Source: Paralithodes platypus (Eukaryota > Arthropoda > Malacostraca > Decapoda > Lithodidae). From it: a DNA stretch of 64,000 bases. Of this stretch, positions 11,020-22,175 are shown piece after piece. The position numbers were made by a program, and so were the translations under genes. Every line of letters begins with the position of its first letter. Position 1 is the stretch's first letter. The notes beneath the pieces were generated by a model. It did no database searches. It saw nothing but the letters and a program-made list of their open reading frames with translations, and was not told where the DNA came from. The stretch lies in NCBI GenBank assembly GCA_032716605.1, contig CM064512.1:27333273-27397272 (forward strand). Direction: 5' to 3'.

Positions 11020-13140
11020 GTGATCCTGAGGGTCCCGAGGAGCTGCCCTCCTCAGGACAGGCTTGGCGTGCATGCTTCTAACATCCCTTTGCATACTCTC
11101 TCCCGATCACCCTCTTTACCACTGTCTCTTTCTCTGATCTTCTTCTTTTCCATTGCTCCTCACCTTTATTCAATTACTTATCCCCTTGGGTTCTGCATAC
11201 GGTTTCCATAGCCGGCCCATTGTATTGCATGCGCCGTCCTCTGAGATATTTACATGTACTTAGAATAGGTTTGAGGGTTCTTAGTTAGTAGAGGTTAAGA
11301 ACTCGGTGTGTGTCTCCATTATTGATTTAGTGGTCTGCTCCTTGATTTAATGCTAGACTGGGAAAAGGTAACTGTAGTCGTCGTCACCGATGTGTGTATG
11401 GTTTGCTTATAGCTACACGACTTCGACCGGTACTGTGGTAGCCTGTATTGTCTTTTCGCTTGCGTTCTTTACGAGTGCAGCATTGTGTTGACTGAGGGCT
11501 TTGGCCTGTTCCAGTTCCACACTTTGCTGCCTCTTTGCTTATCTTTTGAGGGTCGCCAGGATAGAACCAGATACTTGTGATCTGGATCTATTAAGAGAGC
11601 ACCCCAGTCAATTAACGTAACGTAAAGGATGCAGTCTTAAGGACATCGCCAGGCTACGAGCCTGTCTTGCTCAACCACAGTTCCTTATCTACAGTATTCC
11701 AGCTAGACATTATTAATTGAGTAGACACTTATTAGTATTTAATATAAGCTCTTTGATATGTACGCATTATTATTCACAGTATTTATTAGTCTAGGTTGTT
11801 GTTGAGTTGCACAACCATAGCAGACTTTTTCGTTGATGAGGAAGTACTTCTTTTAGTGTCGAGCATTACTGCCGTTGCGCATTTATAATATTCTTGTGTC
11901 AGTGAACATTATATGTCCTATCTTTTAGTGTATTCAGTCTACACGTGTGGTGTCCTGCCTCCTGCCTTTATATAATTTAAGATACGAGCATCTTATGAGC
12001 ATCAGACTTTCTTCAGAAGTTTCCAGGTCTATGCTGTAGGACTATACTTCACTTTCTTTCAGATAGGAGTGAAGAGTTTATTATTGTTTAGAGTATCTGT
12101 ATTGAAGCATCTTTTTATTATATTAAATCTTGCAGTGATTTAATTGATCTTTCCATAGCTTCCCTTTTATGCATTTTAACGTAACTTGCATCTTGTTTGT
12201 TATCAGGCTATACCAGTGTGGGTTAGCCTGAAGTAGAGTACATTTATGCCCAGTTAAGGATACCCCGTTATCGCAGATTAACTCTGGAGGGTATAGGTGT
12301 TTTGTTCGCCGGCATATAAGTTCAAGGGTTTGGATCTAGCGTACCGTTGTTGCATAGTGCCATATTACTAGTCCAATCATTAAGTGCCCTTGTTTTATTC
12401 GTAGCCCCGGTCGTAACACTTACTATTTGTTTTATAATTTCGAACAAGTACCAGGTACAGTTATATTTCTCACTTAATGTTGGATATTTATAAAATGCCG
12501 TGGATATACTGTTTTCATAGAACACTATACACAGGGGTTCATCATCTGGAGGAACTTATTCCTAGAACAAATACACAAATACAGGTCATATTATTTATCA
12601 GAAAAAGTAGTCAAATTATGTAGCATAAGATTCAAAATACAATTAATTGAAAGGTAGGAGACTGTATTGCAAGATTATAATATATTATGATAGCACCTTT
12701 AACAATTTTAAGAGATAAGCAAAGGTTTGATGCTAGGCTGTAGTTATGTAGATTATGGATTTATACAACGGTCCGTAGGGTGGAGGAATATGCCGTAAAT
12801 TATTAGTTATATCCTTCTGAACGGTGGCGGAATCATCAAAAGAGAATTAAGGTGTAAATGTAGCAGACAAATATTTAGAACAGTTGGGATCAGTAAATCC
12901 TATACTTTATGTTAGTACTGTACCCAGTACGCAAAGAGACATTATAAATATTATGTCATGGTAACTCTAAGTCAAAACTCTAACATTTGTCCAAGGGTGG
13001 CAAGTAAAGGATTGTACGTTTCTTTAGTTTAAGTAGGGACAGAAAGGAAAGGGACAGAGGTAGGTCGAGGATTGTCTGCTTCTTTTATTCTATTTACTTC
13101 ACGTCACAGCCCAGGCAGGTTACGGTGCCACGACTGCCAG
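11020..13140. other. Non-coding stretch, no gene seen
   Basis: Mixed T-rich sequence without long open frames, RNA genes or clear element ends. Confidence 0.5.
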
Positions 13141-13143
13141 CCT

Positions 13144-13382
13144 TCCCTGCTAGTTCCTTACGACCTTGCAAAGTGTTCACCGTTCTCCTAATAGTAGCCA
13201 GAATGTGATGATCAGTCATGCTAAAGGGGTTATCTAAGCATATCAAGAAAACATATAGACATATATCCCTGCTAGTTCCTTACGACCAAGTGTTCACCGC
13301 TCTACTAATAGTAGCCAGAATGTGATGATCAGTCATGCTAAAGGGGTTATCTAAGCATACCAAGAAAACATATAGACGTATG
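13144..13382 (+). repeat. Two-copy tandem duplication, unit about 120 bp
   Basis: Copy 1 (13144-13265) and copy 2 (13266 to about 13382) both begin tccctgctagttccttacga and are nearly identical. They differ by a small deletion (ttgcaa) and a few substitutions. High identity implies a recent duplication. No coding potential. Confidence 0.9.
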
Positions 13383-14620
13383 GTAATACGAAGGTGTAAA
13401 AAGGATAGAGCACCAACGTAGAGAGGAGCAGGGCGGCTTTAGTCAACGATAGCTTTGAGGACTAGTCTGCTTTAGACAATGTATGTGGAAAATATCTAAA
13501 CAAATAACATCACATGTATGTGGCAATTATGTTCATGGGGGAAAGCATGTGACTGAGTCGATAGAGATTCATTGATACAGACATAATGATTAGGGGGAAT
13601 AATACTGAGAGCAGTGAAAATGTTCTATCAATCTACAACAGACGACAGGGTTAGAAGTGAACGAATTCTAGTGAGCATAGGTTTGTGACAGGTTTGATGT
13701 CAACCTGGTCGTTTAGCGTGTTAATTGATGGAGTAGTGATGGTTGTGAAAGTAACAATTATGTACATTTAAGGGCGGAGGGGGGGGGGGGGGGGTGGAGA
13801 GATGATGAAAATCGCGCTAGATATTGTTTGCCGATGATTACAGATTCGAGGGAAAACTGCAGAGTCTAAAATGGTACTAGATAGGAGAAAGCTGTAGGTG
13901 AATGTAACAAAAGTAAAGTTATTAGATGCGATAGATATGGATAAGATCATAGATTGAGAATAGTGTTGTATGTGGTGGATACGGTGTTATTTGATGGAAC
14001 GACTATATTCAACATGACTCTCTCTCTCTCTTCATTAAACTGTCACCCTCCGACGCATAACAATTTCATATTATGGGAGAGTCACCGGGAAATGACCTAG
14101 AATTATGCTAAATTAGAACCTTGAATTACCGACATTAAGCAATTAACCGCTTGGCCTGGTTGGAAGTGTCAGGACCCTGGTCTTATAAAATAAAACATAA
14201 ATTATACGTGAACATACGCTTACATACACACGTACACAACGCACATTAAACGGGCACACATTGTACACTTGGATCCCATGGTCTCTAGCTCACTCTTAAG
14301 AATCCACGGCCCCCCTATGTTTTTATTTATGCAATTATAACAATCTGGATTGATTTTTTGGATAACACTTGCTTTTCAATACCGGTACATTGTATATACA
14401 GTTTTGTAGCCGATGTTTAGAAAATTGCATTCATCAATTAGTTTCCAGAAATATAGGTGAAGCCAAGGAATGTTTATGAGTGAGCTAGAAACTATGCCAT
14501 CCGAGTGTACATACATACTTTCTGGCACACACATAGATCTACAATTTATAATGTATTTAGATATATTCCGAGGTCATCGAAGGATAGTGTTTACATTTAA
14601 GGGGATAGTTGTTATATATT
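13383..14620. other. Non-coding stretch with a G-run near 13775-13795
   Basis: No gene is seen. A run of more than 15 G residues lies near 13780, and short CT repeats occur near 14020. A (TTA)n tract at about 14635-14665 precedes the dispersed repeat that follows. Confidence 0.5.
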
Positions 14621-14630
14621 TATTTATTTA

Positions 14631-14664
<34 letters not shown>

Positions 14665-15225
14665 TTAGTTTCCTCCCTAGGCTTCCATCTATCTATACAA
14701 ATACATCTTCAAGATCCGCCTTCATGATTAATTTGTATATTTTTCGGTAGAACAGTGTCTCTGCCGAAGGGCAGTTACAGAGAGGGAGAGGTACACCGAA
14801 TATGAGGTGGAAGGATGGAGTGAGGAAGTACATGAACGAGGGCGGTGCTGGTTGGGGGGAGGGGCGTCGACTGACTGGGGACAGAGGTGCATGGGGGCGG
14901 TTCGTTCGTGGCCACCCCTTCGGGGATCACGTTGTCAGGTAATAGATAGATAGATAGCTTCCATCTATCTAAACAAATACATCCTCAAGATCCGCCTTCA
15001 TGATTAATTTGTACATTTTTCGGTAGAACAGTGTCTCGGCCGAAGGGCAGTTCCTCCAAAATAGTAGGCTCGCTATCGCTCGCCAGGAAAAAAGCAACAC
15101 CTAAATGGCAGGAAAGGTCTTAAAAGCAACAAACTAATGGGGCAAACGTCTTACAATTTAAAAAGTAATGGGGCTAAGCATGCGAGAGAAAGGGTCTAGA
15201 ATAACGACATGCGTTCTCCCCTTAA
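14665..15225 (+). repeat. Dispersed repeat family R1, copy 1, interrupted by an RTE-like tail
   Basis: A recognisable repeat begins ttttagtttcctccctagg, passes through a ttttcggtag block and ggctcgctatcgctcgccagg, and ends near the agcatg.gagagaa block. Related copies lie at 18760-18970 (plus) and about 18170-18330 (minus). Between 14781 and 14956 a LINE 3' end is inserted and a 96-bp part of R1 (14681-14776 and 14957-15052) is present on both sides. No coding capacity; SINE or DNA-element status is not clear. Confidence 0.65.
14781..14956 (+). mobile_element. 3' end of an RTE-like LINE with GATA tail
   Basis: This piece is the reverse complement of the 3' end of the element at 44847-45030. 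It contains gtacaccgaatatgaggtgg, the block gtggccaccccttcggggatcac, and a terminal (GATA)n. It is severely 5' truncated. The cccc-TTCG-ggg segment can form a hairpin with a UUCG loop in both copies. Confidence 0.8.
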
Positions 15226-15229
15226 CCCG

Positions 15230-16040
15230 GTGAATGTGCCATTTATGTCTTTGAAAGTGCCGTGCATGCGAATAAATTACCTTCGATTCTGGCAGAATTA
15301 TTTATATTTACCAAATAAAGCAACATTGTTGCCTCATGTGCATATATTTTACTTGTATATTGAACATGTGAACATTGAAGACCAGAAAATAGGTGCAAAC
15401 AGCAAATATCCAGTCATAAAGTATATATATGTGACGGGGGAGGGTTGAGGAATGTGACCGAGTGTGCAACATAAAGCCTCCCTCTCTAAGGTCACGCAAG
15501 ACACTAGACATAAACGACTGCCTCCCGTGCAAGTTAGAGGGTTGGAATAAGTGAGGGAAGGAGAGTGATAACTTGACATATTACCTGCGGGAAAAAGAAA
15601 TAGGAGGAAATAAAATATGGAACAATTAGGATATTTGAGGAGGGGTGAAGGGGGGGGGGGGAAAGGGGGGAAGGAGAGGGAGGGGGGGGAGTAAGACACA
15701 TGTTAGGTAAAGGAAGGAGCTGGTGGTAAACAGGCATACAACCTAATCACATAATGCTCCTATTTCACCTATTTTTGGGGGAGGGGGATATAGTCTATCT
15801 TCCAGAAGGTCTATCGCATTCGCCTAGCAGACACCTCCTGAGAGCCTTTGCATTTGCCGCGTTAAGATATGTATCAAGATTTCAGAATTTCCTTAGGAAT
15901 TTAGTTAAATTTTTGTCTATTAGTATGAGACAATAAAGTTACTGACAGTTCGTTCAAAGAACAAACATCTTTACATATATTTTGGGCTTGTTTCGTTTGG
16001 TTGAAAGAGAGATGTGGGCTATAGTCATCATTTAAAATCT
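15230..16040. other. Non-coding stretch with a polypurine/G-rich tract
   Basis: No gene is recognised. At 15640-15690 the plus strand is almost pure purine with several long G-runs, separated by A. This could form a G-quadruplex or triplex; there is no other indication of function. Confidence 0.5.
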
Positions 16041-16048
16041 TGACCATC

Positions 16049-16080
16049 AATTGACCACTTGCGAGTTTCAGGTTATAAGG
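16049..16080 (+). repeat. MITE C terminal repeat, isolated end
   Basis: The sequence aattgaccacttgcgagttt and the following caggttataagg match the terminal inverted repeat of the short elements at 20942-21168 and 56602-56849. The facing end could be at 17913-17941, but that would make a 1.9-kb element, so the pairing is uncertain. Confidence 0.5.
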
Positions 16081-16445
16081 CGTAGGGATGTGGCGACCCC
16101 ACCGCCCGTCACTTTGTGGCGCAGATAGCCCCTGGAGGTTGGGACTTGGAATCCCACATCTAGAATTGTTAAGAGAAGGCTGTAGGCACCAGCCGAACAA
16201 GGCGGTACTCCTGGGGAGTGCTAGGTGGCTGATAAGGACAGCTGTTACTTCTGTTTCACCACCTGGCTTCCCTAGCTGATGCTTTCTGTGCCTCATTAAT
16301 ATTGAGGGCAGCCCCAGTCTGACCTCAAAAACACCTTCTCCTCCTATCAATACATTAAATTACAAAAATCTTCCATGCTACACTAGCTTTAAATTAAAAA
16401 CAAAAACTCATGACGCTTCGGAGTCCCCAGGGGGCGGAGGAGGGC

Positions 16446-16468
16446 GGGGGGGGGGGGGGGGGGGGGGT
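16446..16468 (+). repeat. Poly-G run of over 20 bases
   Basis: An uninterrupted G tract following gggcggaggagggc. Such runs are often assembly-sensitive. Confidence 0.9.
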
Positions 16469-16561
16469 GCAGAAATGCCCCCGTTGGTCTGGCCCCTAGA
16501 AACGACCTGCCAAAATGCTGGACCACATCCTTCTACTCTTACTATTAGGCCTCTCCGTCAT

Positions 16562-16672
16562 ATATGACGCGATCGCGTCATATGGCGGTTTTCCCAAAAG
16601 TATGACGCAATCGCGTCATATGAACTTGGTGAAATAGCTCAATAATAAGTTTATGACGTGATTTGCGTCATT
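16562..16672. repeat. Cluster of three iterated TGACG..CGTCA palindromes
   Basis: 16562-16583 is a perfect 22-bp palindrome with half ATATGACGCGA. 16601-16620 is the same motif with one mismatch. 16653-16671 is a third, looser version (ATGACG..GCGTCAT). Each holds two inverted TGACG half-sites, the core of CREB/ATF and bZIP sites. The function is unknown; it could be a dimeric-protein binding array or part of a mobile-element end. Confidence 0.7.
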
Positions 16673-16935
16673 TTGAGCTCAGTAAGTTAGGTAAGTTAGA
16701 TCATAATCTGTCGGTTGGTGGCAACCCCAAATTCGTCCGACTTCTAAGGTCCCTCAATGTGAGAAAGAGTGTTGTGGGGGAAATACAGAGCGCTCAGGCA
16801 ACCCCTAACTTACGGAACTAAATATGACGGAGAGAGTTAATTTCTGCAATATATGTGGCCTTTCCTCTAACTTCCACTCTGTGGAACACCCCCTATCCTC
16901 TGCATACAGCTTCCTGATGCCAGCTATTTGTTTTT

Positions 16936-17145
16936 CTTATGTGTATGAAGGAGACAAAAGGCAGGATGCCTGTAACGAATGTCTCCCCCAAAGCATGAGA
17001 GTGACAGCTCCAAATTCAAGGGACGTTGGAGTCAACAGGCCTAGCCATATGATGTTTAAAACAGTCTAAGTCATAGGATGACAGAATTAGTGATTGAGGC
17101 AGAGTTCCTGAGTTCACTTGTTAAGTAGAAGAAATACAGAAAAGC
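16936..17145 (-). mobile_element. Relic of family-1 LINE 3' end
   Basis: It matches the last 200 bases of the family-1 LINE in the same order: the hairpin (GGAGACA at 16950, TGTCTCC at 16980), gagagtgacag, aagggacgttgg, aagtcatagga and the gttaagtagaagaaa block. It is diverged by substitutions and small gaps, so it is older than the copies at 2.7 and 53 kb. The stem is kept by paired changes. Confidence 0.75.
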
Positions 17146-17900
17146 TGCATACCAAAAACAAATATATACAATTATCCCCACTCCAGCCCTCTCCTATGTT
17201 ATTGAATAGTGATGGAAACATCCAAACGTTCATTCCAGTGGTCGTAATAATTTAATATGGAGGAACAGCTGCCCAAAACGACCGGCAGTAAAAGGGCAGC
17301 AGCTGCATTGATAAACCAGAATCATATCATCGTTTTTTCCGACTATTTGTGCAGCGGTTAACGTTAGGCTGTCAACATTTTGTGTTATATACAGTATACT
17401 GTATATACTTACTGTCTATGCGAAGACAAATGCGTCTTGATCCACCTTCGTCTTTATTGCATTTCCATTTAGTTACACTTAAAGCAATAACATCAACATA
17501 CAGTTACGAGCTGATGAAGCAGTACAAGGGCTCTGGAGGTGTGGCTGAATTTATTGCTATCATGGGTTTATTATATAGTTTGAAAGTGAATACAAGAGTT
17601 TGCCTATTTGCAATAATGTTGTTGGCAGTGAGTGTCCTCACTCAACAGTCAACACATTAGTCTAGAAAAAAAACCCGGTGGTAGCCAATTATGCCCAGTC
17701 ATTCCTAGCACTTGTATCTGCTTAATCTGCTCGGAACAGTACATTTTGTAATATGGTAATTAAATAGATATATATAACAATTATTAATTAAATAATGAAT
17801 TAAAGCTGCACAGATATGTATAACTCTAAAATGTCAATAGGTTAATTAAACTATAGATGTCGAAATGAGCTTCAAAAAGTTGCCAGCAGAGTTGCCGATC
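17146..17900. other. Non-coding stretch, no gene seen
   Basis: An open frame of about 100 codons at 17349-17660 has no recognisable domain. The rest is AT-rich. Confidence 0.45.
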
Positions 17901-17912
17901 GATATTGTTATT

Positions 17913-17941
17913 TATAGCCTGAAACTCACCAGTGGTCAATT
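17913..17941 (-). repeat. MITE C terminal repeat, isolated end
   Basis: tatagcctgaaactcaccag followed by tggtcaatt is the inverted form of the MITE C terminus. No close facing end was found within 300 bases. Confidence 0.5.
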
Positions 17942-18169
17942 GCCTCCACATATGGTCAGCTATACTCGATGACACCAATGACAGCCCAGTTACTACATAT
18001 AATCGAGGGGCCTTGATATTAAGGGGGAATGGTTGGTTTATCTGGGCCCCTTCTCCCTCATGTTTACTCGCATTAGTTTTCAGATGTTCAGACATTCGGG
18101 TCATTACGTTGGCGAATTTGAAACCTATCGCCCCATTACTTTGTCACTATTAAGAGCTTTCGTGCCATC

Positions 18170-18970
18170 AAGGTGTTTTTTTTTCCTGGCAAGCGATAGC
18201 GAGCCTGTAATCTTGGAAGAACCGACCTTTGGAAGCGACATTTTTCTACCGAAAAATGTACACATTTATCTAGAAGGAGGATCATGGGGATGTTTTTATA
18301 AGGTTGATGGAGGTCTACGGACGAAACAAAAACCTATCAGATAAATATATTTATGGACCAATATATAAAACCCTTCCCATCGTAAGTGTTATGGGAACTC
18401 TTAAGCCAAAGTTATCATCCCAACAACAATAACATTGACATATTTAACTCATTTCATTATATTCTGGCAAGTATTAGACGACTTTATTCAGGTTAGGAAG
18501 GCCGTCTACCATATAAACGGCTACAAACTATCTCAATTAAACATTTTAGCTACGCTATATCCCTCCTTAGCTTCATTACATCGTCTAAATATAGCTGAAT
18601 ACAAATAACAAAACGTCAGCGAGGGATAAACAATGGTAACTGAGAGCCGTATATGATGCTACCCATTGTTACCACTGGCTCATGGACCAAATACAACTTT
18701 TGGTATGATGTATGATGGTATGTTATGTTTAATGGCGTTATTTATTAGTTTATGTATTTCTGTATTTATTATTTTATTTTAGTTTCCTCCTAAGACCCCT
18801 ATCAACCTTAATAACTTATCCTCAAGATCCCCCTTCGAGATATATTTCTACATTTTTAGGTAGACAAATATCCCGAGATCGACAAACTAACGCGGCGAAT
18901 ATAGTAATAACATCTCAACATTAATGGGCCTAAGCATGAGGGAGAAGGAGGTCCAGAAGAATCATCTACC
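18170..18970. repeat. Dispersed repeat R1, one minus and one plus copy
   Basis: Minus copy about 18170-18330: ctggcaagcgatagcgagcc and ctaccgaaaaatgtacacat are the reverse complement of blocks in the repeat at 14665-15225. Plus copy about 18760-18970: ttttagtttcctcctaagac, tcctcaagatcccccttc, ctacatttttaggtag and gggcctaagcatgagggaga follow the same order. The two copies face away from each other around about 430 bases of unassigned sequence. Confidence 0.6.
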
Positions 18971-18989
18971 TCCCCCTTAAAATTTAGTT

Positions 18990-20475
18990 ATAAGATTTAA
19001 AATAAATATAGTTGAATGTACATGAACTATTGTGACAATCATTATAATGTCGATTACATATAAAGTCTACATTTATAAGTTGGTTTGATTTCACCTGACG
19101 GAAAATTTAATTATTTAGCAAATTAATTATCGATAAGTAACGGAATAATACGAAACTACCATGTCTCTGCTTCATTTTAGTGCCAAGTTTTCATAAATAA
19201 CTACATATTTCGCTACAAAATCTTCATAATAATAATCAAGATAAAAACAGGGTAATTTACCGTAAGCTGGAAAGAAACAAAGCATAGACACATTATGCAT
19301 AAACATACGTTTTAGTAATTGGTACCATAATAAATGTTTACCAAATGAAGTGATCACTTTGGTAGATGTCCAGGGCCATATATACCAGAGTCCCCAAACG
19401 GTCATAACTTGTTTCACATTAAAGTTTAGTATGGCATATTACTTTATAACATTACGGCGTACGGCCATAATAGGAGAGCCAATGGAAAGTATAAATTCTA
19501 GATCAATATTTCAATGTAAATATATGGTATATAAAGTGCAGTTGCCTTTGTTACCAATGTGCTTATTACCATCAGCAAATACTGGTTCAATGAATAATTT
19601 CTGATATAATATCTCGTTTAGGGATTCAATTGGATACTTTGTGAATTGAAAGGCTTGTGGCAGGAGTTTGTTTCTAGATTATTTGTTATTTACCAGTATG
19701 TATAATATATACGTTATAATTAATTACACTGATTATATGCAATTATTGTTATAATGTATGTGGTTTAGTAATATATGTATGTAATCAATGCAGCTCTCAG
19801 GAACAATGAACCTCACTGTACTAAGCTCAAAGGAACCAGGTCGATCAGACCCCATTCCAACTTGTCAATGAAGGCGCTTTATATTCCCTTTGTCTCTTTG
19901 TTCGGACTCTTACGTTGTACATGCAATATGTTGCAGCAACTTATTTTTGTAAGGGACATTTATATCATAATAGGTATTGTGAGAACATTTCGTGATTAGT
20001 GATCTAGAAAGGGGTTCTTCAGTATGTTTTTTGTTTAACCTTAATGAAGGTCTAGGGAGGTAACTAAAAATATAATACAAATATAAATAAATAAATCGAC
20101 CAATAAGTAATCTCTTTCCCCCCAAAAAAACACTGTGCTTGAGTTTCCGAGGTCGCAACTCAACTGGCTTAGTTGCACGTCATCGAATGTATCAGATATC
20201 ACATAATCCTAATCGGTTTCATTATGTTTCAGTGGTATATGCTAGTTTTTATTGTAAAGAAGGATATTACAGACAAATCCTCATGCGGTGGGACTCACAA
20301 ATAAAACAGTTTTTATGACTCACAACTGATTATTTATCACTTTTTAAAGTAATTTAATTATATTTTGGGAAAATGTGATTTACATTGGTGCCTTATTAAA
20401 GAGGTTAAATGTGCAAATACATTCGCTTTCAAAAGTCATTCCGCTCCTTCACAATTCAACTGATTATCCTGTTAT
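18990..20475. other. Non-coding stretch, no gene seen
   Basis: AT-rich, with only short frames of unremarkable composition. Confidence 0.5.
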
Positions 20476-20477
20476 GC

Positions 20478-20590
20478 TTTGTTTTGTCTATATGTAAGAA
20501 GGAGACAAAGGTAAAGCTGCCTACAACATGTGTCTTCCCCAAAGCTGAAAGAGTGACAGTCACTATTATTAAAAAAAAAAAAAAAAAAAT
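20478..20590 (-). mobile_element. Relic of family-1 LINE 3' tail
   Basis: tctatatgtaagaaggagac, aagctgcctac, gtgtcttcccc and gctgaaagagtgacagt match the terminal segment of the family. The hairpin arms GGAGACA (20501) and TGTCTTCC (20531) still pair. It is followed by a run of about 19 A residues. Confidence 0.65.
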
Positions 20591-20941
20591 GGTGTATCGG
20601 TAAGAAGTGTGTTGTGCTTGTTTAGTGTTTGAAATCAATAAGAGGAGGATGTGTTTGTGTGAGCTAGCTGGATTACTCTCCACACCTAACTTCAAATGTG
20701 CCTTATGGTGCAATAATATTACTTTATAAGGGAGATATTAGGGATATTCCGTAATTCCACACCTCAATAATCCTCCTGCGAGCAAGCCATATGACTAGGG
20801 CAAAACAAGGGTGTGCTGATGCCTATTCTTACCAACCGTGCAACTCCCGACCATGATCACAACACACCCACATCATTTTTGTGCAACAAATATTTGCAGT
20901 GGGATGTGTAGGCGTGATGCTAACAAGCTGATGTACCCGAT

Positions 20942-21168
20942 AATTTACTACCTGCGAGTTTCAGTCTATAAGGAAGTTTGGCCTGTAAACATCAATATTA
21001 AACACAAATACAGTAATTATGTAGGTTTTTAATGCATAAATAGTATGATGAATTTAGTTTAATGTATCTATAACATTACTGAAACCGTATTATAGCTGCT
21101 TATTCTGCTAGATATCGATGTTTAGAGCTCCATCTTCCTTATAGCCTGAAACTCGTAAGTGGGCAATT
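20942..21168. mobile_element. MITE C copy (227 bp) with 35-bp inverted termini
   Basis: The left end starts aatttactacctgcgagttt and the right end, reverse complemented, starts aattgcccacttacgagttt; both continue ..tctataaggaag or ..gctataaggaag. There is no coding capacity. The same termini frame 56602-56849, and isolated ends are at 16049 and 17913. The superfamily is not clear because no convincing target duplication is visible. Confidence 0.65.
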
Positions 21169-21227
21169 GAGGAGAGGGGAAGGATGGGAAAGAGGAGGGG
21201 GTTGGAACACATGTGGAGGAGTGATAG

Positions 21228-21977
21228 ATGTTCCTTTTACACTTTCCAGCACATTGACATCCACACCACACTGCTCTCGTACTTGTTCATTCGTCTATGT
21301 ATCCCTTCATTAAACTGCACATGCACTTCTCAAGTAACTCATTTCCACCCCTCTCACTTTTGATTTATACCTCTCCAACATCAAACTTCACTCCCGTATG
21401 TCAATGTCGGAATGACCATAGTATCATGTAATGATTTATTTCCTATCACTGGTTTCAGCATTCATACAACCCTCTTCCCCTGTTGTACCCTCTCCCGCAC
21501 TATATCCTCCATACTCCCATCTTTACTCATCACACTGTCCGAATAATTAAATGAGCTGACATTCACCATAGCCTGACCATTCAACCTCACCTCACACTCT
21601 TTGAATGCACCCCTTACAAAGACCATACCCTTGCTCTTTCCGGCATTTACCTTCAGGTTACGTTTCTCACACTGGGTTCCAAACATTTTAACCAGACCCT
21701 GTAGCTCGCACTCATTATCACTCATCAGTACTTTAGTATCACCAAACAGCATTTCAGGCAGCTTCCAGTAATGCCCTTCCATTATCAGGAATCCACCAAT
21801 ATCCATCCACTGCTTTTCCTTGTATGTCTTTCATGATTCCATCCATATATACTGTACAGTATATTGACCAAACATGGACACATCACACACCCTTGCTTTA
21901 ACCCAACAATCAGATCAAATAACTCGCTCTGTTCTTTATCCACACAAACTGTCATCTTTGCACCTTCATACATGCTC
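21228..21977 (-). pseudogene. RTE-like LINE copy A, RT C-terminal half
   Basis: The minus strand encodes, with frame breaks, blocks shared with the element at 44847-45846: EQSELFDLIVGLKQGCVMCP (RT motif around the PQG position), a degraded LMSDNECELQGLV block, LKVNAGKSKGMVFVRG and VRERVQQGKRVV. The catalytic FADD box has decayed. The piggyBac insertion at 21978 separates it from its upstream part at 26067-26246. Confidence 0.8.
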
Positions 21978-21990
21978 TTAACCCCTCCAC

Positions 21991-22060
21991 CCCGGAAGGG
22001 CTCTTGAACGCCCATAACAACCTCGGCCCGCGCAACCCGGAAGGGCTCTTGAACGCCCAT
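21991..22060 (+). repeat. Subterminal 25-bp direct repeat of the piggyBac element
   Basis: cccggaagggctcttgaacg plus cccat occurs at 21991-22015 and again at 22036-22060. Subterminal repeats in piggyBac-like elements are transposase-binding sites; that role here is inferred. Confidence 0.75.
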
Positions 22061-22175
22061 TGCTTGCGTGCGTGCTTTCGAATGCCGCGCGTACATTTTT
22101 TGGTATCATGGGACGGTAGGTGGCGCCACCAGGCGTAAACGATGCCACAGCAACAGTATCTACCCCGACGCCATC

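Noticed and set aside
15901..16350. 149-codon minus-strand open frame
   Set aside because: It overlaps a MITE C terminus and has no recognisable domain; likely chance.
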